The notes under the pieces are model-generated. The model did no database searches. It was not told where the DNA came from and was given only the letters and a program-made list of their open reading frames with translations. From contig SAQR01000025.1 in assembly GCA_004020365.1 (NCBI GenBank), positions 11,211 to 64,512 on the forward strand: a stretch of 53,302 bases of DNA, read 5' to 3'. Source of the stretch: Mesorhizobium sp. GTDB lineage: Bacteria; Pseudomonadota; Alphaproteobacteria; Rhizobiales; Rhizobiaceae. Both the position numbers and the translations under genes were made by a program. Numbering within the stretch: position 1 is the stretch's first letter; the number at the start of each line of letters is the position of its first letter. Shown here piece after piece: positions 31,728 through 39,552 of this stretch.

Positions 31728-32621
31728 TCACCGTCCAGCAAGCAGGAAGTCAATAAACACACGCAACGCCGGCGGAACCTGCCGGGAGCTTGTGTGATAT
31801 AGGTAAAAGCCCGGAAACCTCGGCGACCAGGCTTCGAGAAAACGGATGAGCTTGCCGGTTTCGATCCACGGCCGAACCTGGTACTCCAGCATGTAAGCCA
31901 CGCCGATCCCATCCAGCGCCGCCCTGATCATCAGTTCCGTGTCGTTAACAGTCAGACCGCCGTTCACGGCTATGTCTAAAGCGCGCTGGCCTCGCGCGAA
32001 CTCCCATCGATAGATGTTGCCGCCACCGGGCCACTGGAAATTGATGCATTGGTGATGGTGCAGGTCGGCGGGATGACGGGGCATGGGGTGATCCTTGAGA
32101 TAGCTGGGCGCCGCCACCGCAGCCATTTCCAGCTCCCGGCTGAGTTTCACCGCCACCATGTCCTTATGCAGCCGCTCACCAAGCCTGATTCCGGCATCGA
32201 ATCGTCCCTCGACAATATCGGTCAGCGTGTCGTCGACGATTATGGTGAGGGCAATATCGGGATAGGCGCGGCGGAAATCGCCGAGCATGGGCGCGATGAA
32301 ACGCATGGCGGCGATGCGTGGAACATTGATGCGCAGCGAGCCTGCCGGTCGATTGCGCGATGCATGCGCGTCGGCGACAGCCCCTTCGAGTTCGCTGAAT
32401 GCCGGAGCGAGGCGGGCAAACAGCGTTTCGCCGGCAGCGGTCGGCGACACGCTGCGGGTCGTGCGGTTGAGCAGCCGGACACCGACACGTTCTTCCAGTC
32501 CGCGTATCGTCTGGCTAAGCGCCGGCGGCGAAACCCTGAGCCTGGCCGCGGCGCGGACAAAGCTGCCTTCCTCGACGATCGTCGCGAACGCCTTCAGCTC
32601 GGAAAACTCGGCCCCTCGCAT
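31728..32621 (-). CDS. LysR-family transcriptional regulator
   Basis: 297-residue LysR-type regulator. It has an N-terminal winged helix (about 1-62: ELKAFATIVEEGSFVRAAARLRVSPPALSQTIRGLEERVGVRLLNRTTRSV) and a substrate-binding domain (about 88-297). It is transcribed divergently from an SDR oxidoreductase 131 bases away, a classic arrangement that suggests it controls that gene and itself. The effector is unknown. Confidence 0.93.
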   Translation of the reverse strand: MRGAEFSELKAFATIVEEGSFVRAAARLRVSPPALSQTIRGLEERVGVRLLNRTTRSVSPTAAGETLFARLAPAFSELEGAVADAHASRNRPAGSLRINVPRIAAMRFIAPMLGDFRRAYPDIALTIIVDDTLTDIVEGRFDAGIRLGERLHKDMVAVKLSRELEMAAVAAPSYLKDHPMPRHPADLHHHQCINFQWPGGGNIYRWEFARGQRALDIAVNGGLTVNDTELMIRAALDGIGVAYMLEYQVRPWIETGKLIRFLEAWSPRFPGFYLYHTSSRQVPPALRVFIDFLLAGR

Positions 32622-32752
32622 TATGTATCTCTAGCTTAACAAGGCTGTTCGATAATAGGTCATTATCTGAGCAATAGCATGCCCCTAACTTCAACATGGA
32701 ACCGCCGCTCGATTTGGAGTGGCCGTAGCCAGGCGAGAAAAGGACAGCAGCT

Positions 32753-33484
32753 ATGTATCATTTGCTTGAAGGCAAAACCGCACTCGTGACCGGCAGTTCG
32801 CGCGGCATCGGACGCGCCATCGCCGAGGGGCTCGCGGCACACGGGGCGGCCGTGGTCGTCAACTATGTCGGCAACGAGAACGCCGCTCAGGAAGCCGTTG
32901 CTGCCATCCTCGAGAATGGCGGAAAGGCCGTCGCCATTCGGGCCGATATCTCCAGTGTTTCCGACATTCGCCGGCTGTTCGATGAGACCGAAAAACAGAT
33001 GGGGGCGATCGACATCGTTGTCGCCAATGTCGGCGTCGCCGTCATAAAACCGCTGGTCGAGGCCACCGAAGCCGACTTCGACCACGTCTTCGGCGCCAAT
33101 GCCAAAGGCACCTTCTTCACGCTTCAGGAAGCGGCGCGCCGCGTGCGCGACGGTGGCCGCATCATCGCCGTCTCCACCGGTGGAACCAGGATGTTCTTCA
33201 CCCAGACCGCCCTTTATCTCGGCAGCAAAGGAGCCGTCGAGCAGTTCGTCCGCGTCCTCTCGCGCGAGCTCGGACCGCGCTCCGTCACCGTGAATGCGCT
33301 TTCGCCGGGCTTTACCAACACTGACCTGCTGCCCGAGCGGGATCGCGCAATCGCCGCCGGCATGTCGCCCTTCGGCAGGATCGGGGCGCCGCGCGACGTC
33401 GCCGATGTCGCGGTTTTCCTCGCCTCCGACGAGGCCCGATGGGTGACCGGCGAAAACATTCAGGCCGGCGGCGGCGTTGCTTAG
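32753..33484 (+). CDS. SDR-family oxidoreductase
   Basis: 243-residue classical short-chain dehydrogenase/reductase. It shows the NAD(P)-binding TGSSRGIGRAIAEGLAAHG (about 12-30), the VVANVGVAVIKPL variant of the NNAG motif, and RVRDGGRIIAVSTGG. The active site reads YLGSKGAVEQF, with Tyr and Lys spaced YxxxK. SPGFTNTDLLP and GGGVA close the fold. The residue usually Ser in the triad lies in AVSTGGT. It resembles 3-oxoacyl-ACP reductase-like SDRs, and its substrate is not evident. It is divergent from the LysR gene. Confidence 0.93.
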   Translation: MYHLLEGKTALVTGSSRGIGRAIAEGLAAHGAAVVVNYVGNENAAQEAVAAILENGGKAVAIRADISSVSDIRRLFDETEKQMGAIDIVVANVGVAVIKPLVEATEADFDHVFGANAKGTFFTLQEAARRVRDGGRIIAVSTGGTRMFFTQTALYLGSKGAVEQFVRVLSRELGPRSVTVNALSPGFTNTDLLPERDRAIAAGMSPFGRIGAPRDVADVAVFLASDEARWVTGENIQAGGGVA

Positions 33485-33580
33485 TAAGTAGTGAGCAGTG
33501 AGTGGTGAATGGTGAATGGTGAATGGAATTAGATATTCACTATTCACTATTCACTACTCACTATTCACCATTCACCATTC
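33485..33580. repeat. Heptamer-built long inverted repeat, copy 2 (SDR-decarboxylase gap)
   Basis: Same architecture and same centre (GGAATTAGATATTCAC) as the copy at 31591-31727, with a shorter left arm (AGTGGTGAATGGTGAATG) and a right arm of TATTCAC/CATTCAC units. It occupies the whole gap between the SDR stop (33482-33484) and the decarboxylase stop (33579-33581, minus strand). Confidence 0.85.
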
Positions 33581-34799
33581 AATCCGCCATCGTCTCCAGG
33601 CTGGCGAACCCCTGCGGCGCGTCGCCTTCGTCGAACGGCGTTGTCACCTCGACGAAGGTGTCGGGGTAGAAGCCGTTGAACCGTGTCCTCAGCGACAGCG
33701 AATAGGCGCCGATATGGCCGATCTCGATCCAGTCGCCGGTATCGACCGTTTCCGGCAGCCAGAACGGCCGCGACAGGATGTCGACGGAATCGCAGGTTGC
33801 GCCGCAGACCTTGAACGGCACGATGGTCTTCTCCTCGCCATTGCGCGACCGGATCGCCGGGTCTGGAATGAAGCGCGCCGGCAGCGTGATCTTGCCGGTC
33901 CATGAATCCGACAGCGACGCCCAGATGCCGTCATTGATGTAGAGCCGCTTGCCCTTGCGCAGCAGCACGCGCACGATCAGCGACAGGCAGCGCGCCACGA
34001 TCACCCTGCCCGGCTCCGCCACCAGCGGCATCTGGTCGAACTGGTATTCCTTGAGGTCGCCCGACAGCCGAGACATGATCTGGCCGAGCGACGGCATCTC
34101 GATCTGCTTGCGGTTGGGATCATGGCCGTATTCTGCGGGAAAACCGCCACCGACGTCGAGCCCGGCAATGTCGAAGCTGACGCGGTTGCGCACCCAGTCG
34201 GCTGAGGCCAGCGCCCGCTCATAGGTGTCGGGATCCTCGATCTGGCTGCCGACATGAAAGCACAGCCCGACCTTGTAGCCGGTCCGATTCAGCCGTTCGG
34301 CCAGATCGACGGCATTGGCCGGCCCGGCGCCAAACTTCTTCGACAGTTCGTAGGCGGCTGATCCTTTCGTCTGAATGCGCACGAACACGGTGATCGCACC
34401 CGGATCGATATCGAGCGCCCGCACCACGCGGGTCAGCTTGGTGATCTCGTCCTCATGGTCGAGCGAGATGACGCGGATGCCATATTTCTCCAGCGCCAGC
34501 TTGATGTCCGACTGTGCCTTGACAGGATGCATGTAGAGCATCTCGGCGTCGGGCGAGACCGCGCGCACGGCGGCGAATTCGCCGGGCGAGGCCACGTCGA
34601 AAGCGCCGACGCCGGCCTCGACCAGCGCCTTCAGCACGATCTGCTCGCCGTTGGTCTTGACCGCATAGGCGGTCCTGCCGGGAAACATGCCCATGAACTG
34701 CCTGGCGTCCGCCTTCAGCACCTGCGGGCGAAAGCAATAGATCGGATCGTCCGGGCGAAGCGCCAGCGCCGCTTCGCGCGCATTTTCGAATTGCTGCAT
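33579..34799 (-). CDS. Ornithine/lysine decarboxylase-like, fold-type III PLP enzyme
   Basis: Eukaryotic-type ornithine decarboxylase family (alanine-racemase fold), probably making putrescine or cadaverine. The 406 residues show the PLP lysine K48 in AYAVKTN, HVGSQIEDPDTYERAL, the phosphate-binding GLDVGGGFPAEYG, the AEPGRVIVARC motif, LYINDGIWASL, and the active-site cysteine in CGATCDSVDIL. Many alphaproteobacterial members use both ornithine and lysine, so specificity is left open. Its 3' end meets the heptamer repeat. Confidence 0.92.
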   Translation of the reverse strand: MQQFENAREAALALRPDDPIYCFRPQVLKADARQFMGMFPGRTAYAVKTNGEQIVLKALVEAGVGAFDVASPGEFAAVRAVSPDAEMLYMHPVKAQSDIKLALEKYGIRVISLDHEDEITKLTRVVRALDIDPGAITVFVRIQTKGSAAYELSKKFGAGPANAVDLAERLNRTGYKVGLCFHVGSQIEDPDTYERALASADWVRNRVSFDIAGLDVGGGFPAEYGHDPNRKQIEMPSLGQIMSRLSGDLKEYQFDQMPLVAEPGRVIVARCLSLIVRVLLRKGKRLYINDGIWASLSDSWTGKITLPARFIPDPAIRSRNGEEKTIVPFKVCGATCDSVDILSRPFWLPETVDTGDWIEIGHIGAYSLSLRTRFNGFYPDTFVEVTTPFDEGDAPQGFASLETMAD

Positions 34800-35015
34800 G
34801 GACGAAATCCTTAGCTTAGACTGCGCACAATTAATCCAACCTATGCGGGAATGAAAACAATTCTGTGTCTCGCACCCCTGACGCTGCGGCGCTACGGCAG
34901 ATGATGGAATGCTAGCCCACTGATCTGGTTTCGGGTGGCCCTTGCCATCAAACGGAATATGGCCTGAACAGGCGCCTGATTGGCTTGGCAGTCAGCGCTA
35001 TCGGGAGGACGATGC

Positions 35016-35930
35016 ATGGCGATTACAACGACGGCAATGCGCGGCCCCATGGCCCTGAAAGACTGGGCACAGCTTCTGCTGCTCGGTGCGATCTGGGGTG
35101 GCTCGTTCTTCTTTGCCCGCATTGCGGTTGCAGAGATTCCGCCGCTGGTGCTGGTGCTGTTTCGCGTCGCCATCGCGGCGCTGGCGCTGCAGCTCTATCT
35201 CGGCCTGAGCGGCCCGTCCTTCCGCCTCGCCTTGCCGCATGCCGGCCTGTTCTTTCTGCTGGCGCTCGTCAACAACGTCATTCCGTTCTCGCTGATCTTC
35301 GCCGGCCAGACCGAGCTTGGCGCCGGTATCGCCTCGGTGCTCAATTCGACGACGCCGTTCTGGACGTTGATCCTCGCCAACGCGCTGACATCAGACGAAA
35401 AACTCTCCTGGAACAAGCTTGCCGGGATCGCGCTTGGCATCGTCGGCACGGCGGTGATGATCGGTCCCGGCCTGCTTGCCGGGCTGGGCGGTCCGGTCTG
35501 GGCAAAATTCGCGCTGGTCGGCGCCTCGCTGTCCTATGCGGTGGCCCTGATGATCGCCCGCCGCCTCAAGGGCGTGCCGTCACCAGTCATCGCCACTGGA
35601 CAATTGACCGCCTCGACCATCATCATGATCCCGATCGTGCTGCTTGGCCACGGCACTGCCAATCTGTTCTCGGCCTCGCCGCCGGTCTGGGCCGCGGTGT
35701 TGGCGCTGGCCCTTTTGTCCACCGCCTTCGCTTACATCCTCTACTTCAACCTTGTCGCCTCGGCCGGCGCCACCAACGCCTCGCTGGTCACGCTCATCGT
35801 ACCGGCCAGCGCCATCCTGCTCGGCTTTCTGTTCCTGGGCGAACGGCTCGAATTATTCGAGCTCGGCGGCATGGCGCTGATCGCGCTCGGCCTCGTCACC
35901 ATCGACGGCCGCCTGTTCGGCCGACGCTAA
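35016..35930 (+). CDS. EamA/DMT-family transporter
   Basis: 304-residue drug/metabolite transporter with ten predicted membrane helices in two EamA repeats (about 12-145 and 158-295). Motifs include LLLGAIWGGSFFFARIAV, NSTTPFWTLILANAL, GIALGIVGTAVMIGP and LVPASAILLGFLFLGERL-like text (IVPASAILLGFLFLGERLE). ATG 35016 was chosen because GGGAGGA lies just upstream; an in-frame start at 34980 lacks one. The substrate is unknown. The stop codon is contiguous with a TGCATGTC repeat. Confidence 0.92.
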   Translation: MAITTTAMRGPMALKDWAQLLLLGAIWGGSFFFARIAVAEIPPLVLVLFRVAIAALALQLYLGLSGPSFRLALPHAGLFFLLALVNNVIPFSLIFAGQTELGAGIASVLNSTTPFWTLILANALTSDEKLSWNKLAGIALGIVGTAVMIGPGLLAGLGGPVWAKFALVGASLSYAVALMIARRLKGVPSPVIATGQLTASTIIMIPIVLLGHGTANLFSASPPVWAAVLALALLSTAFAYILYFNLVASAGATNASLVTLIVPASAILLGFLFLGERLELFELGGMALIALGLVTIDGRLFGRR

Positions 35931-36119
35931 TGCATGTCGCCCAAAAGCACGCCCTCGGGCTTGAACCGAGGGTGCGTAGCGGTTTGGGATAATGACATGC
36001 ATTGACCAACAAGCTGAAGCGGGTCGCTTCCCAGGCGCGACACGCTTGAGGGTCCAATCGGACGCGCAAACGACGCTCCAACTTGTCGAATCTTCGCATC
36101 GACGCGAAATCGATTCGAC
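35930..36119. repeat. TGCATGTC-bounded intergenic palindromic repeat, copy 3, with extra hairpins
   Basis: Core 35930-36003 starts ATGCATGTCGCCCAAAAG and ends TGGGATAATGACATGCAT. Relative to copy 2 it carries an extra internal hairpin (CACGCCCTCGG / CCGAGGGTGCG, about 35948-35976). A GAAGCGGG-containing arm follows (36010-36050), and then a nested hairpin at 36085-36119 (GTCGAATC TTCGC / GCGAA ... GATTCGAC). The first base of the core is the last base of the transporter stop codon. Confidence 0.78.
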
Positions 36120-36277
36120 TTTCGGCGACGGTAGCGCTGCCACATCCATCCTTGCCCCAGCTTCGTCACATTTTTTGCACAGGGCGGAAGCGGGATTTTG
36201 CCGAAGAGTTTCAATGGTTAATGGCAAATGGCCTGTCGTAAATTCCACAATGTCGTCGCATTGCAGCATAGTTTCCG

Positions 36278-36306
36278 CTTGCCTGTGGCAGAAATGCCCC
36301 TAGACT
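36278..36306 (+). promoter_or_regulatory. Putative promoter of the 28-residue membrane peptide gene
   Basis: CTTGCC at 36278-36283, a 17-base spacer and TAGACT at 36301-36306, about 33 bases before the ATG. The -10 overlaps a GACTC (GANTC) site at 36303-36307. Prediction from sequence only. Confidence 0.45.
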
Positions 36307-36338
36307 CTGGCCATAGCTCTTTAAGAGGAGGCTATGAC

Positions 36339-36425
36339 ATGGGACTCACGAGGCCAATCAACGCATTGATGATTTGTGCTGCATTTGCATTCATCGGGGC
36401 GCTGATTATGGGCGTTCTTCCATAG
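36339..36425 (+). CDS. 28-residue single-span membrane peptide
   Basis: MGLTRPINALMICAAFAFIG plus eight more residues (ending ALIMGVLP): a short polar N-terminus and one hydrophobic helix. The support is contextual. A strong Shine-Dalgarno sequence (AAGAGGAGG, 36322-36330) lies eight bases before the ATG, a promoter-like pair lies upstream, and a near-perfect intrinsic terminator lies 46 bases after the stop. Codons 36228-36338 are open in the same frame, but that stretch contains the promoter and the ribosome-binding site, so they are probably not translated. I do not recognise a function; small single-span peptides often modulate larger membrane complexes. Confidence 0.7.
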   Translation: MGLTRPINALMICAAFAFIGALIMGVLP

Positions 36426-36471
36426 ACCCGCCAAGCGACGGAAGATCAGCACAAAATAGTCCAAGTCATTG

Positions 36472-36500
36472 AAAAGGCCGGGTTTTTACCCGGCCTTTTT
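36472..36500 (+). terminator. Intrinsic terminator (bidirectional)
   Basis: AAAAGGCCGGGT, loop TTTT, ACCCGGCC, then TTTTT: a 12-base-pair stem with T-runs on both strands. It lies after the small peptide gene (plus) and after metF (minus, stop at 36523), so it can serve both. Confidence 0.9.
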
Positions 36501-36522
36501 GCATCCCGGATTTGACAGGGAC

Positions 36523-37440
36523 TTACGCCGCGGCGGACCCCGCGGCTTCAGCCTCATGCGAGCGGATGCCGATCATGTGGCAGACGGCGAAGACCAGATC
36601 GGCCCGGTTCATGGTGTAGAAATGAAAATCGCCGACGCCGCGCTCGACAAGGTCCAGCACCTGCTCGGCCGCCACCGCGGACGCCACCAGCGCATGCGTC
36701 TGCGGGTCCGTCTGCAGCCCGTCGAAGCGCTCGGCCATCCACGCCGGCACCAGCGCACCGCAGCGCGCCGAGAAATTGGCGACCTGGGTAAAATTGTGGA
36801 CCGGCAATATACCCGGCACGATCGGTATGTAGATGCCGGCCCGCCGCGCCCGCTCGACATAGCGCTCGTAGAGGTCATTGTCGAAGAAGAACTGGGTGAT
36901 CGCCCGCGTCGCGCCATTGTCGACCTTGCGCTTCAGCATATCGATATCGGTGGCGAAATCCGGGCTCTCCGGATGCTTTTCCGGATAGGCGGAGACCGAG
37001 ATGTCGAAATCGCCGACACCTTTCAGCGCCCCCACCAGTTCGGCGCCATTGGCATAGCCGTCCGGATGCGGACGGTAGGCGGCGCCGACGCCCTCGGCCG
37101 GATCGCCGCGCAGGGCGACGAAGCGGGTGACACCCATGCCGGCGAATTCCTGAATGACTTCATCGACCTCGTGACGCGCCGCATCGACGCACGTCATGTG
37201 CGCCGCCGGCGTCAGCGCCGTTTCGTTGAGGATGCGCTTGACCGTGCGCGCCGTGCGCTCGCGGGTCGAGCCGCCGGCGCCATAGGTGACGGAGACGAAT
37301 TTCGGCTTGAGCGGCTGCAGCCGGGTAACGGTGTCCCACAGCCTTGCTTCCATCTCGTCGCTCTTCGGCGGGAAGAACTCGAACGAAACCCTGATCTTGT
37401 CGCCAATGTCAGGGCGGCGGGAAAAGCGGAACTGGTTCAT
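36523..37440 (-). CDS. metF: Methylenetetrahydrofolate reductase
   Basis: Flavoenzyme that reduces 5,10-methylene-THF to 5-methyl-THF, the methyl donor for methionine synthase; cytoplasmic. The 305 residues form the usual TIM barrel, with VSFEFFPPKSDEME (the glutamate at about 21 matches the catalytic Glu of the family), SVTYGAGGSTRERTARTV, TCVDAARHEVDE and RFVALRGDPAEG. ITQFFFDNDLYERYVERARRAG and PIVPGILPVHN follow. The ATG shares a base with the upstream stop (TGATG), so it is coupled to the ArsR-methyltransferase gene. The shared terminator follows. Confidence 0.96.
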   Translation of the reverse strand: MNQFRFSRRPDIGDKIRVSFEFFPPKSDEMEARLWDTVTRLQPLKPKFVSVTYGAGGSTRERTARTVKRILNETALTPAAHMTCVDAARHEVDEVIQEFAGMGVTRFVALRGDPAEGVGAAYRPHPDGYANGAELVGALKGVGDFDISVSAYPEKHPESPDFATDIDMLKRKVDNGATRAITQFFFDNDLYERYVERARRAGIYIPIVPGILPVHNFTQVANFSARCGALVPAWMAERFDGLQTDPQTHALVASAVAAEQVLDLVERGVGDFHFYTMNRADLVFAVCHMIGIRSHEAEAAGSAAA

Positions 37441-38462
37441 CAGGCGGTTTCCCCTATCGGATAGGCATTGGCCGGTTGTGCGTGGGTGGAAGGATCCGCG
37501 ATCAGCATGCGCTGGTCACGGCCGAGCCACAGTTTTACAGTGAGACTGGGCTCGTTGCCGGGGCGCGGCTCGAATTCCTGGCTCTCCTCGAGGTCGAGCC
37601 CGGCCTCGGAAAACCATTCGGTGATCTGCCGGTCGGCAAAGCCGAGCCGCACATGCGCGTGGGTGTCGCGCAGGAATTCCAGCGAATGCGGAGCGAAATC
37701 GACGATCACCAGCCGGCCTGCCGGACGCAGCAGCCTTGCTGCCTCGCGGATGGCGCGGGCAGGATCGTCGAGATAATGCAGCACCTGGTGGATGGTGACG
37801 AGGTCGAAGGCGTCGCGCTCGACCGGCGGCGCAAAAATGTCGCCCTGGCGCACCTGCGCATTCGAAATGCCGGCCTTGTCGAGATTGGCGCGCGCCACTG
37901 TCAGCATCTCGCGCGACATGTCGATGCCGATGCCGCGCCGGTAGAGCGGCGAAAAGATTTCGAGCAGCCGCCCGGTGCCGGTGCCAAGGTCGAGCATCGA
38001 CTGGAAAGGCCGCTTGCCGACGAGCTTGAGCAGCGCTGCCTCCACGGCGCGGTCCGGCACATGCAGCGAGCGGATGTGGTCCCAGCTTGCGGCATTCACG
38101 GAGAAATATTCGGCGGCGCGATCCTGCCGCTTGCGCTTGACCGCGGCCAACCGCTCGAGGTCACGCTCGACCTGCGGATCAGCATCCCGGATACCGGAGA
38201 CCAGCCTGAGCACGAAATCCCGCGCCGCATCCGAATCCGACAGCCGGAAGAAGGCCCAGGAGCCCTCCTGATAGCGTCCGATCAGCCCCGCCTCCAGCAA
38301 AAGCTTCAGGTGGCGCGAGACGCGCGGTTGCGACTGGCCGAGGATTTCGGTGAGATCGGAAACGGTGAGGTCGCCGCGCGACAGCAACGCCAGGATGCGC
38401 AACCGGCTGGATTCGGCCGCCGCCTTCAATGTATCTACCATGGTGTCGAGCGCGACATGCAT
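37440..38462 (-). CDS. ArsR-family regulator fused to a SAM-dependent methyltransferase domain
   Basis: The 340-residue product has an N-terminal ArsR winged helix (about 1-90: AAAESSRLRILALLSRGDLTVSDLTEILGQSQPRVSRHLKLL) and a class I methyltransferase domain (about 135-260) with the SAM motif SMLDLGTGTGRLLEIFSP and GIGIDMSREML. This fusion next to metF is frequent in alphaproteobacteria, and ArsR-type regulators of the methionine cycle (SahR group) sense S-adenosylhomocysteine. A role as a SAM/SAH-sensing repressor of metF is therefore a reasonable inference. ATG 38462 was chosen; an ATG at 38495-38497 lies within the 16-bp palindrome that looks like the operator. Confidence 0.88.
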   Translation of the reverse strand: MHVALDTMVDTLKAAAESSRLRILALLSRGDLTVSDLTEILGQSQPRVSRHLKLLLEAGLIGRYQEGSWAFFRLSDSDAARDFVLRLVSGIRDADPQVERDLERLAAVKRKRQDRAAEYFSVNAASWDHIRSLHVPDRAVEAALLKLVGKRPFQSMLDLGTGTGRLLEIFSPLYRRGIGIDMSREMLTVARANLDKAGISNAQVRQGDIFAPPVERDAFDLVTIHQVLHYLDDPARAIREAARLLRPAGRLVIVDFAPHSLEFLRDTHAHVRLGFADRQITEWFSEAGLDLEESQEFEPRPGNEPSLTVKLWLGRDQRMLIADPSTHAQPANAYPIGETA

Positions 38463-38487
38463 GCGAGCATTCTCTTTGAAAAAAGAT

Positions 38488-38503
38488 ATAAACATATGTT
38501 TAT
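38488..38503. promoter_or_regulatory. Perfect 16-bp palindrome, probable operator of the ArsR-metF operon
   Basis: ATAAACATATGTTTAT is identical to its own reverse complement and lies 26 bases before the regulator start codon. Operators of ArsR-family repressors are AT-rich inverted repeats of this size placed over the promoter. It stands out against the GC-rich surroundings. Confidence 0.6.
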
Positions 38504-38607
38504 GTCGATTTTACTAGGCTTGCAAGCGTTATGTCGCTCCCGGACAAGAAAATGACGCATGCGTGGCGGGTCGCGCACAGCCGGAAGCAGGATGGGGGGC
38601 GAAAACC

Positions 38608-39144
38608 ATGTTCGAAACGCGCAGCGGCGAAAAGCTTCTGGAAACTGATCCCGCCGAGATGCCGCCGGACGGCCATGTCGTCTTCATCGGCCGCATCGCC
38701 TCGCCCTGGACCACGCGGGAAACTTGCCCCAAGAACATGAAAACCGCGCGCGAAACCGGACAGGCGGCGGCTCTCACGATCGACTTGCCTTATCGCCAGG
38801 GCCTGCTCGGGCTTGAACGCGCCAGCCACGTCATCATCCTGTCCTGGCTGCACCACGCACCGCGGAACCTGATCGTTCAGAAACCCCGCCATGCGGCTGA
38901 ACCGAAAGGCGTTTTTTCGCTGCGCTCGCCGGCCCGGCCGAACCCGGTCGGGTTGCATATCGCCAGGCTCATCGCCGTCGATATCGAAACGGGCCGTATC
39001 GATATCGATGCTATCGACCTGCTCGACGGCACACCAGTCATCGACATCAAGCCATATTTCGCTTCGACCGACGCCTTTGCCGACGCGACCATTGCCGGAC
39101 GGGACGAGCCCGGACAGGTCATGCCAGGACGGGAGGGGCAATGA
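38608..39144 (+). CDS. trmO: tRNA (N6-threonylcarbamoyladenosine(37)-N6)-methyltransferase TrmO
   Basis: TsaA/VirR-like beta-barrel methyltransferase that converts t6A37 of tRNA-Thr to m6t6A37 using SAM. The 178 residues show VVFIGRIASPWTTRETCPKN, IDLPYRQGLLGLERASHVIILSWLHHA, FSLRSPARPNPVGLHIARLIAVD and LDGTPVIDIKPYFASTD, which carry the family's SRPNPIG- and DGTP-type motifs. ATG 38608 is preceded by GGGGGGC; earlier in-frame starts (GTG 38563) lack homology. The stop overlaps the next start (ATGA). Confidence 0.92.
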   Translation: MFETRSGEKLLETDPAEMPPDGHVVFIGRIASPWTTRETCPKNMKTARETGQAAALTIDLPYRQGLLGLERASHVIILSWLHHAPRNLIVQKPRHAAEPKGVFSLRSPARPNPVGLHIARLIAVDIETGRIDIDAIDLLDGTPVIDIKPYFASTDAFADATIAGRDEPGQVMPGREGQ

Positions 39145-39449
39145 GCGCGCCAACCAGCCGCCGCCGCGCCATCGCCAAGGCGCTGACAGCGCTTTTGCCG
39201 CTGGCGCCCTATGCCGACATGGAGAAGATCCGCGCCGACGCCGGCGCGGTGCATATGAAGACGTTGCCGCCGAGCATTGCCGTATGGCTGGCGACCATCG
39301 CGCATATCCGTCATGTGCACACCGACTACGAAAAACTGCTGGCAGAAGGTTATGACCGCGACTCGGCGCGTTTCTTCGTCAAGGAACAGACCAACATGAT
39401 GCTGACCCGCTGGCGCGCCACACGCCTGCTCGACGAGGAGGAAGATTAG
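39141..39449 (+). CDS. DUF2293 protein
   Basis: 102-residue protein of the DUF2293 family, recognisable from PPSIAVWLATIAHIRHVHTDYEKLLAEGYDRDSARFFV and the C-terminal MMLTRWRATRLL. It is rich in basic residues at the N-terminus. Function is unknown. The ATGA overlap with trmO suggests co-translation, so an RNA-related role is a guess from context only. Confidence 0.85.
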   Translation: MSAPTSRRRAIAKALTALLPLAPYADMEKIRADAGAVHMKTLPPSIAVWLATIAHIRHVHTDYEKLLAEGYDRDSARFFVKEQTNMMLTRWRATRLLDEEED

Positions 39450-39552
39450 CAAGTTCCTGGATGGCCCAGCGGCAAGACCAGCCTGTGTCTTGTTCCAGCC
39501 GTCGTGCCGCTCTATCCCGCTGTTGGAGAAAAACGACCTGACGGAGGACGTG

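Noticed and set aside
36205-36232. Third heptamer-type repeat (CAATGGTTAATGGCAAATGG)
   Set aside because: It resembles the left arm of the heptamer hairpins but lacks the centre and the inverted right arm.
38563-38607. Earlier GTG start for trmO
   Set aside because: The 15 added residues show no family similarity, and the GGGGGGC ribosome-binding site is placed for ATG 38608.
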